Position numbers and translations under genes: made by a program. Source: Chloroflexota bacterium (GTDB taxonomy: Bacteria; Chloroflexota; Dehalococcoidia; DSTF01; RBG-16-68-14). From it: 42,228 nt of DNA. The notes under the pieces are model-generated. The model did not search any database, had not been told where the DNA came from, and worked only from the letters and a program-made list of their open reading frames with translations. The stretch covers positions 1 through 42,228 of the forward strand of contig QIFC01000125.1 of assembly GCA_003228685.1 (NCBI GenBank). Direction: 5' to 3'. This document shows, one piece after another, positions 14,873 through 23,772 of the stretch. Each line of letters starts with the position of its first letter. Position 1 is the first letter of the stretch.

Positions 14873-16180
14873 CTATGGCTGCGCGCCTTCTGGAAGTTCA
14901 ACCTCCTCAAGGGAATCGACGCTGAGATCCGCGACAGCAACGCCCTCGTAGGAATACGCCGGGCCTGTGATCTCGATCCTCCCGCCTCTATACTCCGCCA
15001 GCGCGAAGGTCTGAGCGGGGTCATGATCATCCGGACTAAATGTCACTGAGTAGAGGCAAACCGAGCAGGTCCAGTCCTCCAACGATTCCGCCGCTTCAAT
15101 CAGCCCCGCGCGGGTCGGGTTGTCGCCCGCTCTCCTCAGCGTCTCGACCATCATTTCCGCCACATACTGCGCGTACAGCGTCAGAACACTCGCCCCGGAC
15201 CTGTCGATTCCCGCGAATTCGAGGATCTCGAGATGCCGTTGGATCCCGGGAAGGTCTTCCTGCCACTGCATGAATGTGGCAACAGGACCAATGGTGCCTT
15301 CAATCACGTCGTCACCGGCGATCAGCGCCGTCAGTTCGTTCATGCTGACCGCGCTGATGATAAACGGAACGTCCCAGTCCAGGTCTTGCCTGGCATGCCT
15401 GATCGCGTTCGCCAGGAGCAGCGGCGTGGAAAAGATCACCACCACGTCAGCCTCGGCGGCACGCAGCCGGTCGACCTGAGAGTTCAGGTCCGGGTCTGTC
15501 ACTTCATACGGCTCTTCGCCCACCAGCTCGACCGTGTCATTCACGCCAAGCTTGACCCCGGCCAGCCCGTCAATACCAAAGTCATCGTTCTGAAGAATGA
15601 CGCCGTACTTGCCCCCGGCGAAGTTGTCGGTGATGTACTTGCCCATAACCAGGCCCTCGCCGGTGTAGTTGGGATTCGATCCGAACGCGAACGGCCGCGC
15701 GGCCGGATCTCGCACCCACTCGGTAGCGCCGGTCGCGAGGTACATGTCAGGTACGCCTTGGTCCTGGAGGTAGTCGATTACCTGCAGGTGGTTGGGAGTT
15801 CCGAGGGCGTTGAACATGGCAAAGATGCCATCTTGCTCAACTAACTTTCTCGTCAGGTCCACCGCAAGCGGCGGTGAGTATTGGTCGTCCTCGAGTAGAT
15901 AGGTGATCGTCCGGCCATTGACACCGCCTTCTGTTTCGTTAATGTAGTCGAAGTAGGCAGAGGCCATGGTTGGAATGATCGAGTAAGCAGCGATCGGGCC
16001 CGTCAGCGAAGTGTGGGCCCCCAGCACGATCTCGGTGTCGCTGATACCAGGCACCTCCGCGCCGTCCGCAGGCTCGGTTGGCCCGCCGTCGTCTCCGTCG
16101 TCGTCCCCGCACGCTGCCAGAAACAGCATCGTGCCTGCTAGAAGGATGCCCAGCACCCAGAGCATTCGTGTAGTTCGCAT
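14873..16180 (-). CDS. Branched-chain amino-acid type ABC transporter solute-binding lipoprotein
   Basis: 435 residues. It begins MRTTRMLWVLGILLAGTMLF, followed by LAAC as lipobox and an acidic Asp/Gly linker, so it is lipid-anchored. The mature part is a Peripla_BP_6 (LivK-type) two-lobe protein: SDTEIVLGAHTSLTGPIAAY at the start, VNGRTITYLLEDDQYSPPLA, and YAQYVAEMMVETLRRAG. Liv-type systems carry amino acids but in many soil and marine bacteria also aromatic acids, urea or amides; the ligand is unknown. The SD GGGAGGAG precedes ATG 16180. It is the last of the liv genes, 92 bp after livM, and may have its own weak promoter in that gap. Confidence 0.92.
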   Translation of the reverse strand: MRTTRMLWVLGILLAGTMLFLAACGDDDGDDGGPTEPADGAEVPGISDTEIVLGAHTSLTGPIAAYSIIPTMASAYFDYINETEGGVNGRTITYLLEDDQYSPPLAVDLTRKLVEQDGIFAMFNALGTPNHLQVIDYLQDQGVPDMYLATGATEWVRDPAARPFAFGSNPNYTGEGLVMGKYITDNFAGGKYGVILQNDDFGIDGLAGVKLGVNDTVELVGEEPYEVTDPDLNSQVDRLRAAEADVVVIFSTPLLLANAIRHARQDLDWDVPFIISAVSMNELTALIAGDDVIEGTIGPVATFMQWQEDLPGIQRHLEILEFAGIDRSGASVLTLYAQYVAEMMVETLRRAGDNPTRAGLIEAAESLEDWTCSVCLYSVTFSPDDHDPAQTFALAEYRGGRIEITGPAYSYEGVAVADLSVDSLEEVELPEGAQP

Positions 16181-16272
16181 GCGTCTCCTCCCTGTTATGC
16201 TTGACGTGATTCAGTTGGAGCATACATCGGGAACGCTTGGTAAGCGCAACCCCTTCGTTCGCATATCATCTG

Positions 16273-17478
16273 TCATTCCTTCTTCCCACGACCATCCGAA
16301 TCTGAGTTCCCCAACAGACCAGCCGAGAGATTTCGCAAGGCCCCGCGTATCGGACTGAGCAAAGGAAGGTCCAATGCCCCGTTCCTTCCACCGCGTCCCA
16401 AGCTCCGCACGCTCTGAACAATCCCGGCCAGCCCCCTCGGGAACGTCAGGATTGTGACGATGAGGAGGCTGCCATAGATGACAGGACTCAGTCGTTCAAA
16501 ATCCCGTACGCGGCTGAGCCCCGGAATCCAGTCCGGCAGGTTGCTGATCAATTCGGCCTGGAACGCCAAGAACAGGGCCCCAAAGACGGAGCCAAGTATA
16601 GAACCCAGTCCGCCGATGACCACGGCCAGGAGGAACAGGATTGAGTCATTGAAGCGCAGGCTTTCCGGGGCGACGAACGTCTGGACGACGAAGAACAGCC
16701 CTCCACCGATCCCGGCATAAAAGGAGCTAATCCCAAAGGCCAGCGCCTTATAGAACGGAACGTTCACACCCATCTGCTCGGCCCCGATTTCGCTATCACG
16801 GAGCGCGACGAACGCACGGCCAATCCTGCTGCGCGTGAGATTCCAAAGAAGCACGGCCATCAGGACCGCGGTCCCAATCGTCATATAGTAGATCCACTGT
16901 CTCCCGTCGACGGCGACGGCGCCCCCAGTCACCGCCCCGAGCACGTCGTTCACAAAATCCGGGGCTTCCACGGGGCGGATGCCGATCCCGAGCGCCCCGT
17001 TCGTCAGCGAGTCGATGCCATTGAGCTTGAGGATCTGGGGCATCGTGATGATGAGCGAAAAGGTCGCGATTGCCAGGTAGGGACCCGCCAACCGCGCGCC
17101 CGGCAAGCCGATCAAGACACCCCCGACGACGCCGGTGAACACACCGGCAACGATCACCGCCAGGGCCAGTGGGACGCCAAACTCGACGAAGAGAATGCCA
17201 GTCGTATACGCGCCAACCAGCACGACGGCAGCATGGCCCAGCGATATCTGGCCGCTCGATCCGGTCAGCAGGTTCATGCTCATGACCACCAAGAACCACA
17301 CGCCGAACATGGTCAAGTTAAAGGTGCGGAACTCGGTGATTTCCACTGTGAAGAACCCCAGGTTGTTGATCGAACCATCAAAGAGGGGCCACCCATGTGC
17401 GTATGGAAACACGATCAGCACGACACCAAGGAGCGAGAACCAGAGCACGCGCGGCTGAAGGAGCGCCCTCCTCATCAC
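16273..17478 (-). CDS. livM: Liv-type ABC transporter permease
   Basis: 401 residues, about nine to ten membrane helices. The LivM pattern is MSMNLLTGSSGQISLGHAAV, then FVALRDSEIGAEQMGVNV (the coupling region that contacts the ATPases), SSFYAGIGGGLFFV, and LAVVIGGLGSILGSVFGAL. It forms a channel with LivH in the inner membrane. The C-terminus carries an extra hydrophilic tail rich in Gly, Arg and Lys. Its ATG overlaps the livH stop by 4 bp (17475-17478), so the two are coupled. Confidence 0.92.
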   Translation of the reverse strand: MMRRALLQPRVLWFSLLGVVLIVFPYAHGWPLFDGSINNLGFFTVEITEFRTFNLTMFGVWFLVVMSMNLLTGSSGQISLGHAAVVLVGAYTTGILFVEFGVPLALAVIVAGVFTGVVGGVLIGLPGARLAGPYLAIATFSLIITMPQILKLNGIDSLTNGALGIGIRPVEAPDFVNDVLGAVTGGAVAVDGRQWIYYMTIGTAVLMAVLLWNLTRSRIGRAFVALRDSEIGAEQMGVNVPFYKALAFGISSFYAGIGGGLFFVVQTFVAPESLRFNDSILFLLAVVIGGLGSILGSVFGALFLAFQAELISNLPDWIPGLSRVRDFERLSPVIYGSLLIVTILTFPRGLAGIVQSVRSLGRGGRNGALDLPLLSPIRGALRNLSAGLLGNSDSDGRGKKE

Positions 17479-18416
17479 ACACGCCTCACGGCTCGCCGGC
17501 CGAACAGTCCGGTTGGACGGACCATCAGCACGAGGATGATCACGAGGAACGCGACGGCAAGGTCGACGCTCCCGACCTCCGGAGGGACGTAGGTGCCGGC
17601 GAGGTTCTTCACCACGCCGATGGTGATGCCGCCTACGACCGCCCCAACCGGGCTGTCAAGGCCCCCAAGGACGGCGGCGGCAAAGGCGAAGAGCAACACC
17701 GCGAACATCGTTCCGGTCGTCAGGCTCAGGCTCTGCGCTGCCATCACCCCAGCGACCGCGCCAACGGCAGCCGCGAGGCCCCACCCTATCGACAGCATGT
17801 TGCCTACAGGGACGCCAACGAGACGGCTCGCTGTGCGGTTCTGCGCTGTGGCCCTCAAGGCCAACCCGAGCCGCGTGTGCTGGAACAGCAGGTAGAGCAA
17901 GACCATGATGACGAGCGTGACTACCAGGATGCCGATGCTGAGGCGGCCGATGCAAACGTCGCCTACACATGTCGGAGCGCCCTTGAACACGGAAAACGGT
18001 CCGAAGCCTTTCGGTTGGGAGCCCCAGATCCACAGCGACAGGCCGTTGAACACAATAAACAGCCCGAGCGTAACAACGATCGAATTGAGTACAGGCGCGT
18101 CCGCCACGGGCCGCAGTATGAAGCGCTCTAACGCCGCGCCGAGCACGGCTGCCACCAAGATCGCCAGGAAGAAGGCCGGCCAAAAGTCCATCCTCGTCAT
18201 GAACGACCATGCGATAAACGTGCCAAACAGCCCCATCTCGCCTTGGCCGAAATTCAGCACGCTCGTTGAGCGATAGATCATCACAATCGCCAGAGCCAGG
18301 ATCGCGAAGAGGCTTCCGCTCGCGATCCCACTGAGAATCTGTTGCGCGAAAAGGGTTGGATCCTCCCAAGGCGGGGCAGAAGCCAGAACCACAACGATCG
18401 ACATGACTGAATTCAT
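17475..18416 (-). CDS. livH: Liv-type ABC transporter permease
   Basis: 313 residues with eight or so membrane helices. LivH marks are QQILSGIASGSLFAILALAI, STSVLNFGQGEMGLFGTFI, and LGLALRATAQNRTASRLVGV (cytoplasmic coupling loop), with AAVLGGLDSPVGAVVGGI near the end. It pairs with LivM. It starts 2 bp after the livF stop and overlaps livM by 4 bp. ATG 18416 is taken; ATG 18404 is an alternative. Confidence 0.92.
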   Translation of the reverse strand: MNSVMSIVVVLASAPPWEDPTLFAQQILSGIASGSLFAILALAIVMIYRSTSVLNFGQGEMGLFGTFIAWSFMTRMDFWPAFFLAILVAAVLGAALERFILRPVADAPVLNSIVVTLGLFIVFNGLSLWIWGSQPKGFGPFSVFKGAPTCVGDVCIGRLSIGILVVTLVIMVLLYLLFQHTRLGLALRATAQNRTASRLVGVPVGNMLSIGWGLAAAVGAVAGVMAAQSLSLTTGTMFAVLLFAFAAAVLGGLDSPVGAVVGGITIGVVKNLAGTYVPPEVGSVDLAVAFLVIILVLMVRPTGLFGRRAVRRV

Positions 18417-18418
18417 CT

Positions 18419-19123
18419 CTAGTAGCCCAGGTACGATCGGCGCACGGACTCATTCCCGCGCAGTTCCTCAGCGGTCGCCTCCACCGCGACCGTGCCCGAT
18501 TCGAGCACGTATCCATAGTCCGCGAAGGCAAGTGCCAGGCTGGCATCCTGCTCGACGAGGAGGATGGTAAGCTGCTCTTCCCTATTGATCGTCTTGATGA
18601 TCTCGAAAATCTCACCAACGAGGATGGGCGCCAGCCCGAGCGAAGGTTCATCGAGCAAGAGGACCCGCGGCTTCGCCATCAGAGCGCGCCCGATCGCGAG
18701 CATCTGCTGTTCGCCACCACTCAGGAGCGCCGCTCGCTGACCGGAACGCTCGCCTAGCACCGGGAAATACGAAATGATGCGTTCCAGATCTTGCCTCACG
18801 CCGCGGTCGCGTCTCGTGTAGGCGCCAAGACGCAGGTTCTCCATTACCGTGAGTTCAGTGAATATCTGGCGGCCCTCGGGTACTTGGGAAATGCCGATTC
18901 GCACCACGCGCTCTGCGGGCATCCGATCGATCCGCTCTCCTTCGAATTCAATCGTCCCGCTTGTTGGGTGAAGCAGACCTGAGATCGCTCGGAGCGTCGT
19001 TGTCTTTCCCGCTCCGTTGGCGCCCAAGAGTGCGACGATTCCGCCCGTCGGCACTTCGACGGACACCCCCTTGAGCGCCAGCACCGAGCCGTACGAAACG
19101 TGAATGTCACTCAGGCTGAGCAC
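18419..19123 (-). CDS. livF: Liv-type ABC transporter ATPase
   Basis: 234 residues, a compact LivF. The Walker A is GANGAGKTT (34-42), followed by Q-loop QVPEGRQIF, signature LSGGEQQ, Walker B VLLLDEPSLGLAP, and the H-region ILLVEQDASLALAFADYGYV, in which the usual switch His is replaced by the LivF-type Gln/Asp arrangement. It powers the LivHM channel as a partner of LivG. Its start overlaps the end of livG by 17 bp. Confidence 0.93.
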   Translation of the reverse strand: MLSLSDIHVSYGSVLALKGVSVEVPTGGIVALLGANGAGKTTTLRAISGLLHPTSGTIEFEGERIDRMPAERVVRIGISQVPEGRQIFTELTVMENLRLGAYTRRDRGVRQDLERIISYFPVLGERSGQRAALLSGGEQQMLAIGRALMAKPRVLLLDEPSLGLAPILVGEIFEIIKTINREEQLTILLVEQDASLALAFADYGYVLESGTVAVEATAEELRGNESVRRSYLGY

Positions 19124-19883
19124 GTGGCGCTCCCAGATACGCTTCGATCACTGCGGGGTTCTGCTGCACTTCGTTTGGCGTTCCCTCTGCTATCTTCCTG
19201 CCAAAGTCGAGAACGCTGACCTTGTCCGAAACGGCCATCACCAGTCCCATGTGGTGCTCGACCAGCAGCACGGTCACCAGAAACTCGTCGCGGAGCGAGC
19301 GGATCAGTTCGATCAGGTCGTTGACCTCCTCATGGCTGAGGCCATTGGCGGGCTCATCCAGCAGGATCAAGCGCGGCGACGACACCAGCGCCCTTGCCAA
19401 TTCAACACGCTTCTTCAGGCCGAACGGCAAGCCGGCAACCGGCACGTCTCGATGTTCGCTCAGGTTCAAGAACTCCAACACTTCGCCCGCGCGATCGCGC
19501 GCTTGGCGTTGCTCGTTTACGGCACGCGGCAGTCGGAGCAAGCAATCGAGCAAGTTTGCTCGCATCGACGAGTGCTGTCCGACGAGCAAGTTCTCGAGCA
19601 CGCTCATCGATCCAAAGAGTTCTAGGTTTTGGAAGGTCCGCGCCACGCCGGTCCCGATAATCTGATGTGGCTGCATCTGCAGCAGGTCATGTTCTTCGAA
19701 CGTGATCGACCCGGCGGTCGGCACGTACACGCCGGTCATGCAGTTGAAGACCGTCGTCTTGCCGGCCCCGTTAGGGCCGATCAGCCCCATGATCGCGCCG
19801 GCCTCTACCTCGAACGAAACGCCGTCCAGCGCCACAAGCCCGCCGAACTGGATCGACAGGCTGTCTACCTCAAGCAGCGACAT
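19107..19883 (-). CDS. livG: Liv-type ABC transporter ATPase
   Basis: 258 residues from ATG 19883 (MSLLEVDSLSIQFGGLVALD). Walker A GPNGAGKTT begins at 36, and FNCMTGVYVPTAGSITFEEH and GVARTFQNLELFGSMSVLEN are LivG-typical. The signature region is LPFGLKKRVELARAL, Walker B is RLILLDEPANGLSHEE, and VLLVEHHMGLVMAVSDKVSV contains the switch His. It is first in the livG-livF-livH-livM-binding protein order. A longer frame to 19922 exists, but MSLLEVDSL is the family start. It lies 73 bp downstream of the dppC stop, so it may be read through from the dpp promoter. Confidence 0.93.
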   Translation of the reverse strand: MSLLEVDSLSIQFGGLVALDGVSFEVEAGAIMGLIGPNGAGKTTVFNCMTGVYVPTAGSITFEEHDLLQMQPHQIIGTGVARTFQNLELFGSMSVLENLLVGQHSSMRANLLDCLLRLPRAVNEQRQARDRAGEVLEFLNLSEHRDVPVAGLPFGLKKRVELARALVSSPRLILLDEPANGLSHEEVNDLIELIRSLRDEFLVTVLLVEHHMGLVMAVSDKVSVLDFGRKIAEGTPNEVQQNPAVIEAYLGAPRAQPE

Positions 19884-19955
19884 ACGCGCTCCATGGCGCT
19901 TCCATGCGCACGAATGCTGCATGATAGACCAATTGTCTCGGCTTAGGGAAGAAGG

Positions 19956-20864
19956 CTAGTTGATGGTGCCGCGGAGCCTCGGGTCCAGAACGTCTCGCAG
20001 CGTGTCGCCAAGCAGGTTGAACCCCAGCACAACCAGGCTGATCGCCCCGCCCGAGAACGCAATCAGGTGCCACTTACCCAGCGTCGCTGCAATGCTATAG
20101 TTGTCGCTGAGGTCGATCCCCCAGGAAGGCGTCCCGGGCTCTACGCCAATGCCGAGGAAGCTTAACGCTGCCTCTGCCAGAATCGCCCCGCCGATAGCGC
20201 CAGTTGCTACGACGATGATGATCGGAAGCACATTGGGGAGGATGTGCTGAAGCACGATCCGGGTTTCGGATGCCCCCATCGACCGCGAAGCTTCTACGAA
20301 CGTGGCCTGCTTGAGGACAAGCACCAACGCCCGCAAGACACGCGAACCCCCAATAAAGGCGAAGATCGCGATGCCCGTAATGATCGTGTTGACGCCCTGA
20401 CCCATAGCGGCGATCAGCATCAGATAGAGGAAGAGCCCCGGGAACGCCGCCCCTGCCTCGCCTGTGCGCTGGATAAAGCTATCCACGACGCCGCCGTAAT
20501 ATCCCGAAATGATGCCCACCATCGAGCCGCCGGCTACCCCGATTGCGACGGCCGCGGTTGCAATGATCAATGAAATGCGCGCGCCCGCGATGGTTCGGCT
20601 GAGTATGTCTTGGCCGAGGCCGTCGGTGCCGAACGGATGAGCCCAGGAAGGGCCAGCGAATTGGTTCTCAACGTCGGAGACTTGTGGATCGTATGGAGCG
20701 ATGAACGGACCGAACACACCAAGAACAACGAAGCCGATGGCGATAAACAGCCCGAAGACCCCGACGGGGTTTCGCCTGGCGATGCGCAGCAGATCCTTGA
20801 GGCGGCTCCTCTCGGGTAAGGCCGTCCACGATTGATCTTCCGAGAGCGTAATTGCCGTCGCCAT
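19956..20864 (-). CDS. dppC: Dipeptide/oligopeptide-type ABC transporter permease
   Basis: 302 residues of the DppC/OppC type. After an N-terminal cytoplasmic segment and first helix (NPVGVFGLFIAIGFVVLGVF) come APYDPQV, HPFGTDGLGQDILSRTIAGA, and the ATPase-contact loop VEASRSMGASETRIVLQHIL, then the C-terminal GDTLRDVLDPRLRGTIN. Its ATG overlaps the dppB stop as TAATG. Usually dppD and dppF ATPase genes follow, but here livG follows instead. Confidence 0.92.
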   Translation of the reverse strand: MATAITLSEDQSWTALPERSRLKDLLRIARRNPVGVFGLFIAIGFVVLGVFGPFIAPYDPQVSDVENQFAGPSWAHPFGTDGLGQDILSRTIAGARISLIIATAAVAIGVAGGSMVGIISGYYGGVVDSFIQRTGEAGAAFPGLFLYLMLIAAMGQGVNTIITGIAIFAFIGGSRVLRALVLVLKQATFVEASRSMGASETRIVLQHILPNVLPIIIVVATGAIGGAILAEAALSFLGIGVEPGTPSWGIDLSDNYSIAATLGKWHLIAFSGGAISLVVLGFNLLGDTLRDVLDPRLRGTIN

Positions 20865-21820
20865 TAGGAGAACCTCACCCTTGGATCGATGTAGGCGTAC
20901 GTAACGTCTTGTAACAGGTTGATGAAGACCACGATCATGGCCGTGTACAAGACGGTGAACTGCACGACGGGCAGGTCACGCTGGATGACTGAGCGGAAGA
21001 AGAACGCACCCAGTCCGTCGATGCCCATGACGACTTCCAGGATCAACGCGCCGCCAAACGCAGTCGCCAACGTGAAGGTCAGGACGGTGATCGTCGGCGC
21101 TAGTGTGTTGCGGAACGCGTGTCTCAGGATGACTGCCCTTGGATGCAGGCCCTTGGCCTGCGCCGTTCTCACGTAGTCGCTACGCAGCACCTCCAACATC
21201 GTGCTACGCGTCAGCCGCATCAAACCCGCGGCGCCACCGATACTCAAGATCAAGGTGGGTGGCACGAACATCCTAAAGTTCGTCCAGAAATCGTCCCATG
21301 GCGCTACATAGCCTCCAATGGGAGCGGAATAGTTCCATAAGATCGACGGGATCACGATGAGGAGGACGAGCAGGAAGAAATCCGGCAGCGATTGGCCGAA
21401 CACGGCAAAAAACCTCAGGCCGTAGTCCAACGAGGAGTTTCGCATCACGGCGGATATGATGCCGAACGTGATGCCGATCGTCCCGCCGAAGACGAGCGTC
21501 AGCAACATGATCTCAATGCTGACCGGAAGACGCCGGACGATCTCCTGGGAGATGTCGAGCCCACCGTAGTAGTTGGTGCCCATGTTCCCGGTCAGGACGT
21601 CGCCCATCCATTCGCCGTATTGGACGATGATCGGCCTATCCAGACCCAGTTCGTGACGGATCAGCTCGAGCCGCTCAGGCGAGCAGTTCATGCCGCAGAT
21701 GTTGACAGCCGGGTCACCCGTGATCTGCGGGAACGCCCGCAGCATGACGAATACGAACGCCGAGATGATAATCCCGATGATCGGTATGAACGTCAGCCGG
21801 CGGACGATGAAGCGCCACAT
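20864..21820 (-). CDS. dppB: Dipeptide/oligopeptide-type ABC transporter permease
   Basis: 318 residues of the DppB/OppB type: six helices, the periplasmic loop after helix 1 with LGLDRPIIVQYGEWMGDVLT, LPVSIEIMLLTLVFGGTIGI, the coupling loop VLRSDYVRTAQAKGLHPRAV, and YAYIDPRVRFS at the C-terminus. The loop after helix 1 carries INICGMNCSPERLE-like Cys (AVNICGMNCSP), a pair that could form an extracytoplasmic disulfide. It starts 12 bp after the dppA stop. Confidence 0.92.
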   Translation of the reverse strand: MWRFIVRRLTFIPIIGIIISAFVFVMLRAFPQITGDPAVNICGMNCSPERLELIRHELGLDRPIIVQYGEWMGDVLTGNMGTNYYGGLDISQEIVRRLPVSIEIMLLTLVFGGTIGITFGIISAVMRNSSLDYGLRFFAVFGQSLPDFFLLVLLIVIPSILWNYSAPIGGYVAPWDDFWTNFRMFVPPTLILSIGGAAGLMRLTRSTMLEVLRSDYVRTAQAKGLHPRAVILRHAFRNTLAPTITVLTFTLATAFGGALILEVVMGIDGLGAFFFRSVIQRDLPVVQFTVLYTAMIVVFINLLQDVTYAYIDPRVRFS

Positions 21821-21832
21821 AGGTGGTGTCTC

Positions 21833-23548
21833 TTACGAACCTCGGAGGTTCGTGTCGATCCAGCTCCGTCCGTTGAACAGTGCAAAGGAGCCACGACTCG
21901 CAGGCAGAGTGCCCTTGTACCAGTTGTGGCGCGCTCCGTATGAGACGCTGGAGTAGAGGTTGATCATCGGCGCCTCGTCAGCCACAATCATCCGCACCAC
22001 GTCCTTGATCTTCTCGACGCGCACCTCTTCGTCCAGTTCCTGTTCTGAGTCATCGATCGCCGCGGTCAACACTTCATTGAAGTACGCCATGTTGTTCCGG
22101 CCGCGCGGGTCTTCAATGTCCCCAAGCGGCGAGCGCGTTGTGTAGAAGCTCATCGGGAAGTGCGGGTCGTCGTACGGGAGCTGCGTGTAGGCCGTCATAT
22201 CGTAGTCGCCATTCGGCAACGTCTGAGGCAGCCACTTCGCGAGCAAGTCCTGCCCTTCGATCCTGACCTTCATCCCGACTCGCTCGAACTGCTCCTTTAG
22301 TAGCTGCGCTCTCTTCTGCTGATCATCCCCCAAAATGTAGAAGATCAGGTTGTAGGTCCGGTCCAGGTCGAAGCCTGTTTCTTCGAACAACGCCTTTGCC
22401 TCTTCCGGGTCGTAGCGGAAGTACTCGTCCATCTCATCCTGAGGCAGGGCGTAGACGGCCTGGGCGGGCGGAATGGGGCCGGACGGCCCGCCACCTTCGG
22501 GATCGAACTCAATACCTTGGATCAGCTCTTGGCGGTTGATCGCTTTGTTGATGGCGCGCCGGTTGCGCGGGTCCTGGAATTCCGGCACTCGGTCTAGCTG
22601 GAGCATGAGTGCGTGGTACGCGCGGGAGAAGGTGCTTGTAACGGTGATAGAGTCCCCCATGCGAGACTCCATCTGGTCGGCTTCCAGCTTGTTGGACAGG
22701 CCGACCGTGTCGATGTCTCCAGCCTGGAACGAAGCCTGTGCCTGCGCCGACTCGCCGATCAGCGAACTCGTGCTGCCGGCCAGCCACGGCTCGCCTTCAA
22801 TGCGCCAGCCAGGGTGCTTGTCGAGCCGGAAGAACTCACCCGCGCGGTTCTCGGTCAACATCATGCGGCCGCTACCGATCAACGAATTGCCACGGTCATA
22901 GCCCTCAGCCAACACCTCGACCGGATGGATATTCGAGGAGCCCAGGCTGCCGGCGCCGCCTGGGTGGAAAAACCAGGCGTATGGCTGGTTCTGCTTGATG
23001 ATCACCGTATTATCGTCCGGGACATCGATCGATTCAAGGATGTCGTGGTGCCAGCCAAGGCCCGGGGCGAGGTCGTCCGCGGCGTACGCCTCATACGTCG
23101 CCTTGATATCGCTGGCGAGCACAGGCCGCCCGTTAACAGGCGGTTTGTCATGGAAGACCGAGTCCTGGATCGTGATCACGTATTCCAGGCCTTGTTCATC
23201 AACCTGCTCTACGTTCGTCGCGAGCAACAGCTCTACTTTCTGCGTGTCGAGCGGGACATAGAAGAGGTGGTCAAACACAGAGCCGCCGAACGCGACATTC
23301 GGGATCAGCGCGGCAGCGCCAAACGTGTCTAGCGTCGGCAGCACCGCTCCGTGGGAAATGTGGAGTATGCCATTCTTGGTGACCTCGCCCTCATCGACCG
23401 CCGTCGCGGCTCCATTCGTGCTGGTGCCGCTGTCGCCGCAGCCCACCAGCGCGACCGCGCCGGCGCCTACCGCCGTAACGCCGGACGCTTGTAACAGCCG
23501 CCGGCGTGTGATCCGTTGCCTCAGGTACTTATCGTAGACGCGTGCCAT
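21833..23548 (-). CDS. Dipeptide-type ABC transporter solute-binding protein, Tat lipoprotein
   Basis: 571 residues from ATG 23548, chosen for its SD (GGGAGGT 5-6 nt upstream) and because the signal peptide starts there. RRRLLQASGVTAVGAGAVAL is a twin-arginine signal followed by LVGC, a lipobox, so the protein should be exported folded and lipid-anchored. The mature part is SBP_bac_5 (DppA/OppA): SHGAVLPTLDTFGAAALIPN, RRAINKAINRQELIQGIEFD, and a C-terminal YSSVSYGARHNWYKG region. Ligands in this family include peptides, sugars and nickel; none is indicated. It is first of dppABC, with a promoter at 23632-23661. Confidence 0.9.
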   Translation of the reverse strand: MARVYDKYLRQRITRRRLLQASGVTAVGAGAVALVGCGDSGTSTNGAATAVDEGEVTKNGILHISHGAVLPTLDTFGAAALIPNVAFGGSVFDHLFYVPLDTQKVELLLATNVEQVDEQGLEYVITIQDSVFHDKPPVNGRPVLASDIKATYEAYAADDLAPGLGWHHDILESIDVPDDNTVIIKQNQPYAWFFHPGGAGSLGSSNIHPVEVLAEGYDRGNSLIGSGRMMLTENRAGEFFRLDKHPGWRIEGEPWLAGSTSSLIGESAQAQASFQAGDIDTVGLSNKLEADQMESRMGDSITVTSTFSRAYHALMLQLDRVPEFQDPRNRRAINKAINRQELIQGIEFDPEGGGPSGPIPPAQAVYALPQDEMDEYFRYDPEEAKALFEETGFDLDRTYNLIFYILGDDQQKRAQLLKEQFERVGMKVRIEGQDLLAKWLPQTLPNGDYDMTAYTQLPYDDPHFPMSFYTTRSPLGDIEDPRGRNNMAYFNEVLTAAIDDSEQELDEEVRVEKIKDVVRMIVADEAPMINLYSSVSYGARHNWYKGTLPASRGSFALFNGRSWIDTNLRGS

Positions 23549-23631
23549 CGCAACCTCCCTTATTACGGCGGCGAAAGGCGCTGTCGCCGGTCGCGTCCTA
23601 CCCCGCACGCTCCCCGTGACTGAATGACACT

Positions 23632-23661
23632 CATATACAGCGGTGGGTAGCGGGCTGTCAA
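23632..23661 (-). promoter_or_regulatory. Promoter of the dpp-like operon
   Basis: On the minus strand TTGACA (complement of 23656-23661) is followed by an 18-bp spacer and TATATG (complement of 23632-23637). This leaves a leader of about 75 nt before the dppA-like ATG at 23548. Confidence 0.6.
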
Positions 23662-23711
23662 GGGAGGAGATCACAAACGTCCCCACTCTTGCCATCAGCT
23701 CAGACTCAATC

Positions 23712-23741
23712 TTGACGCTTCGCCAACAGCGACCCTAGAAT
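23712..23741 (+). promoter_or_regulatory. Promoter of the methyltransferase-plsX operon
   Basis: TTGACG at 23712-23717 and TAGAAT at 23736-23741 are separated by 18 bp. The predicted start is near 23748, leaving a leader of about 25 nt. It is back to back with the dpp-like promoter. Confidence 0.65.
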
Positions 23742-23772
23742 CCAACAGCCGCCTGGACGCGGCGACAATGCC

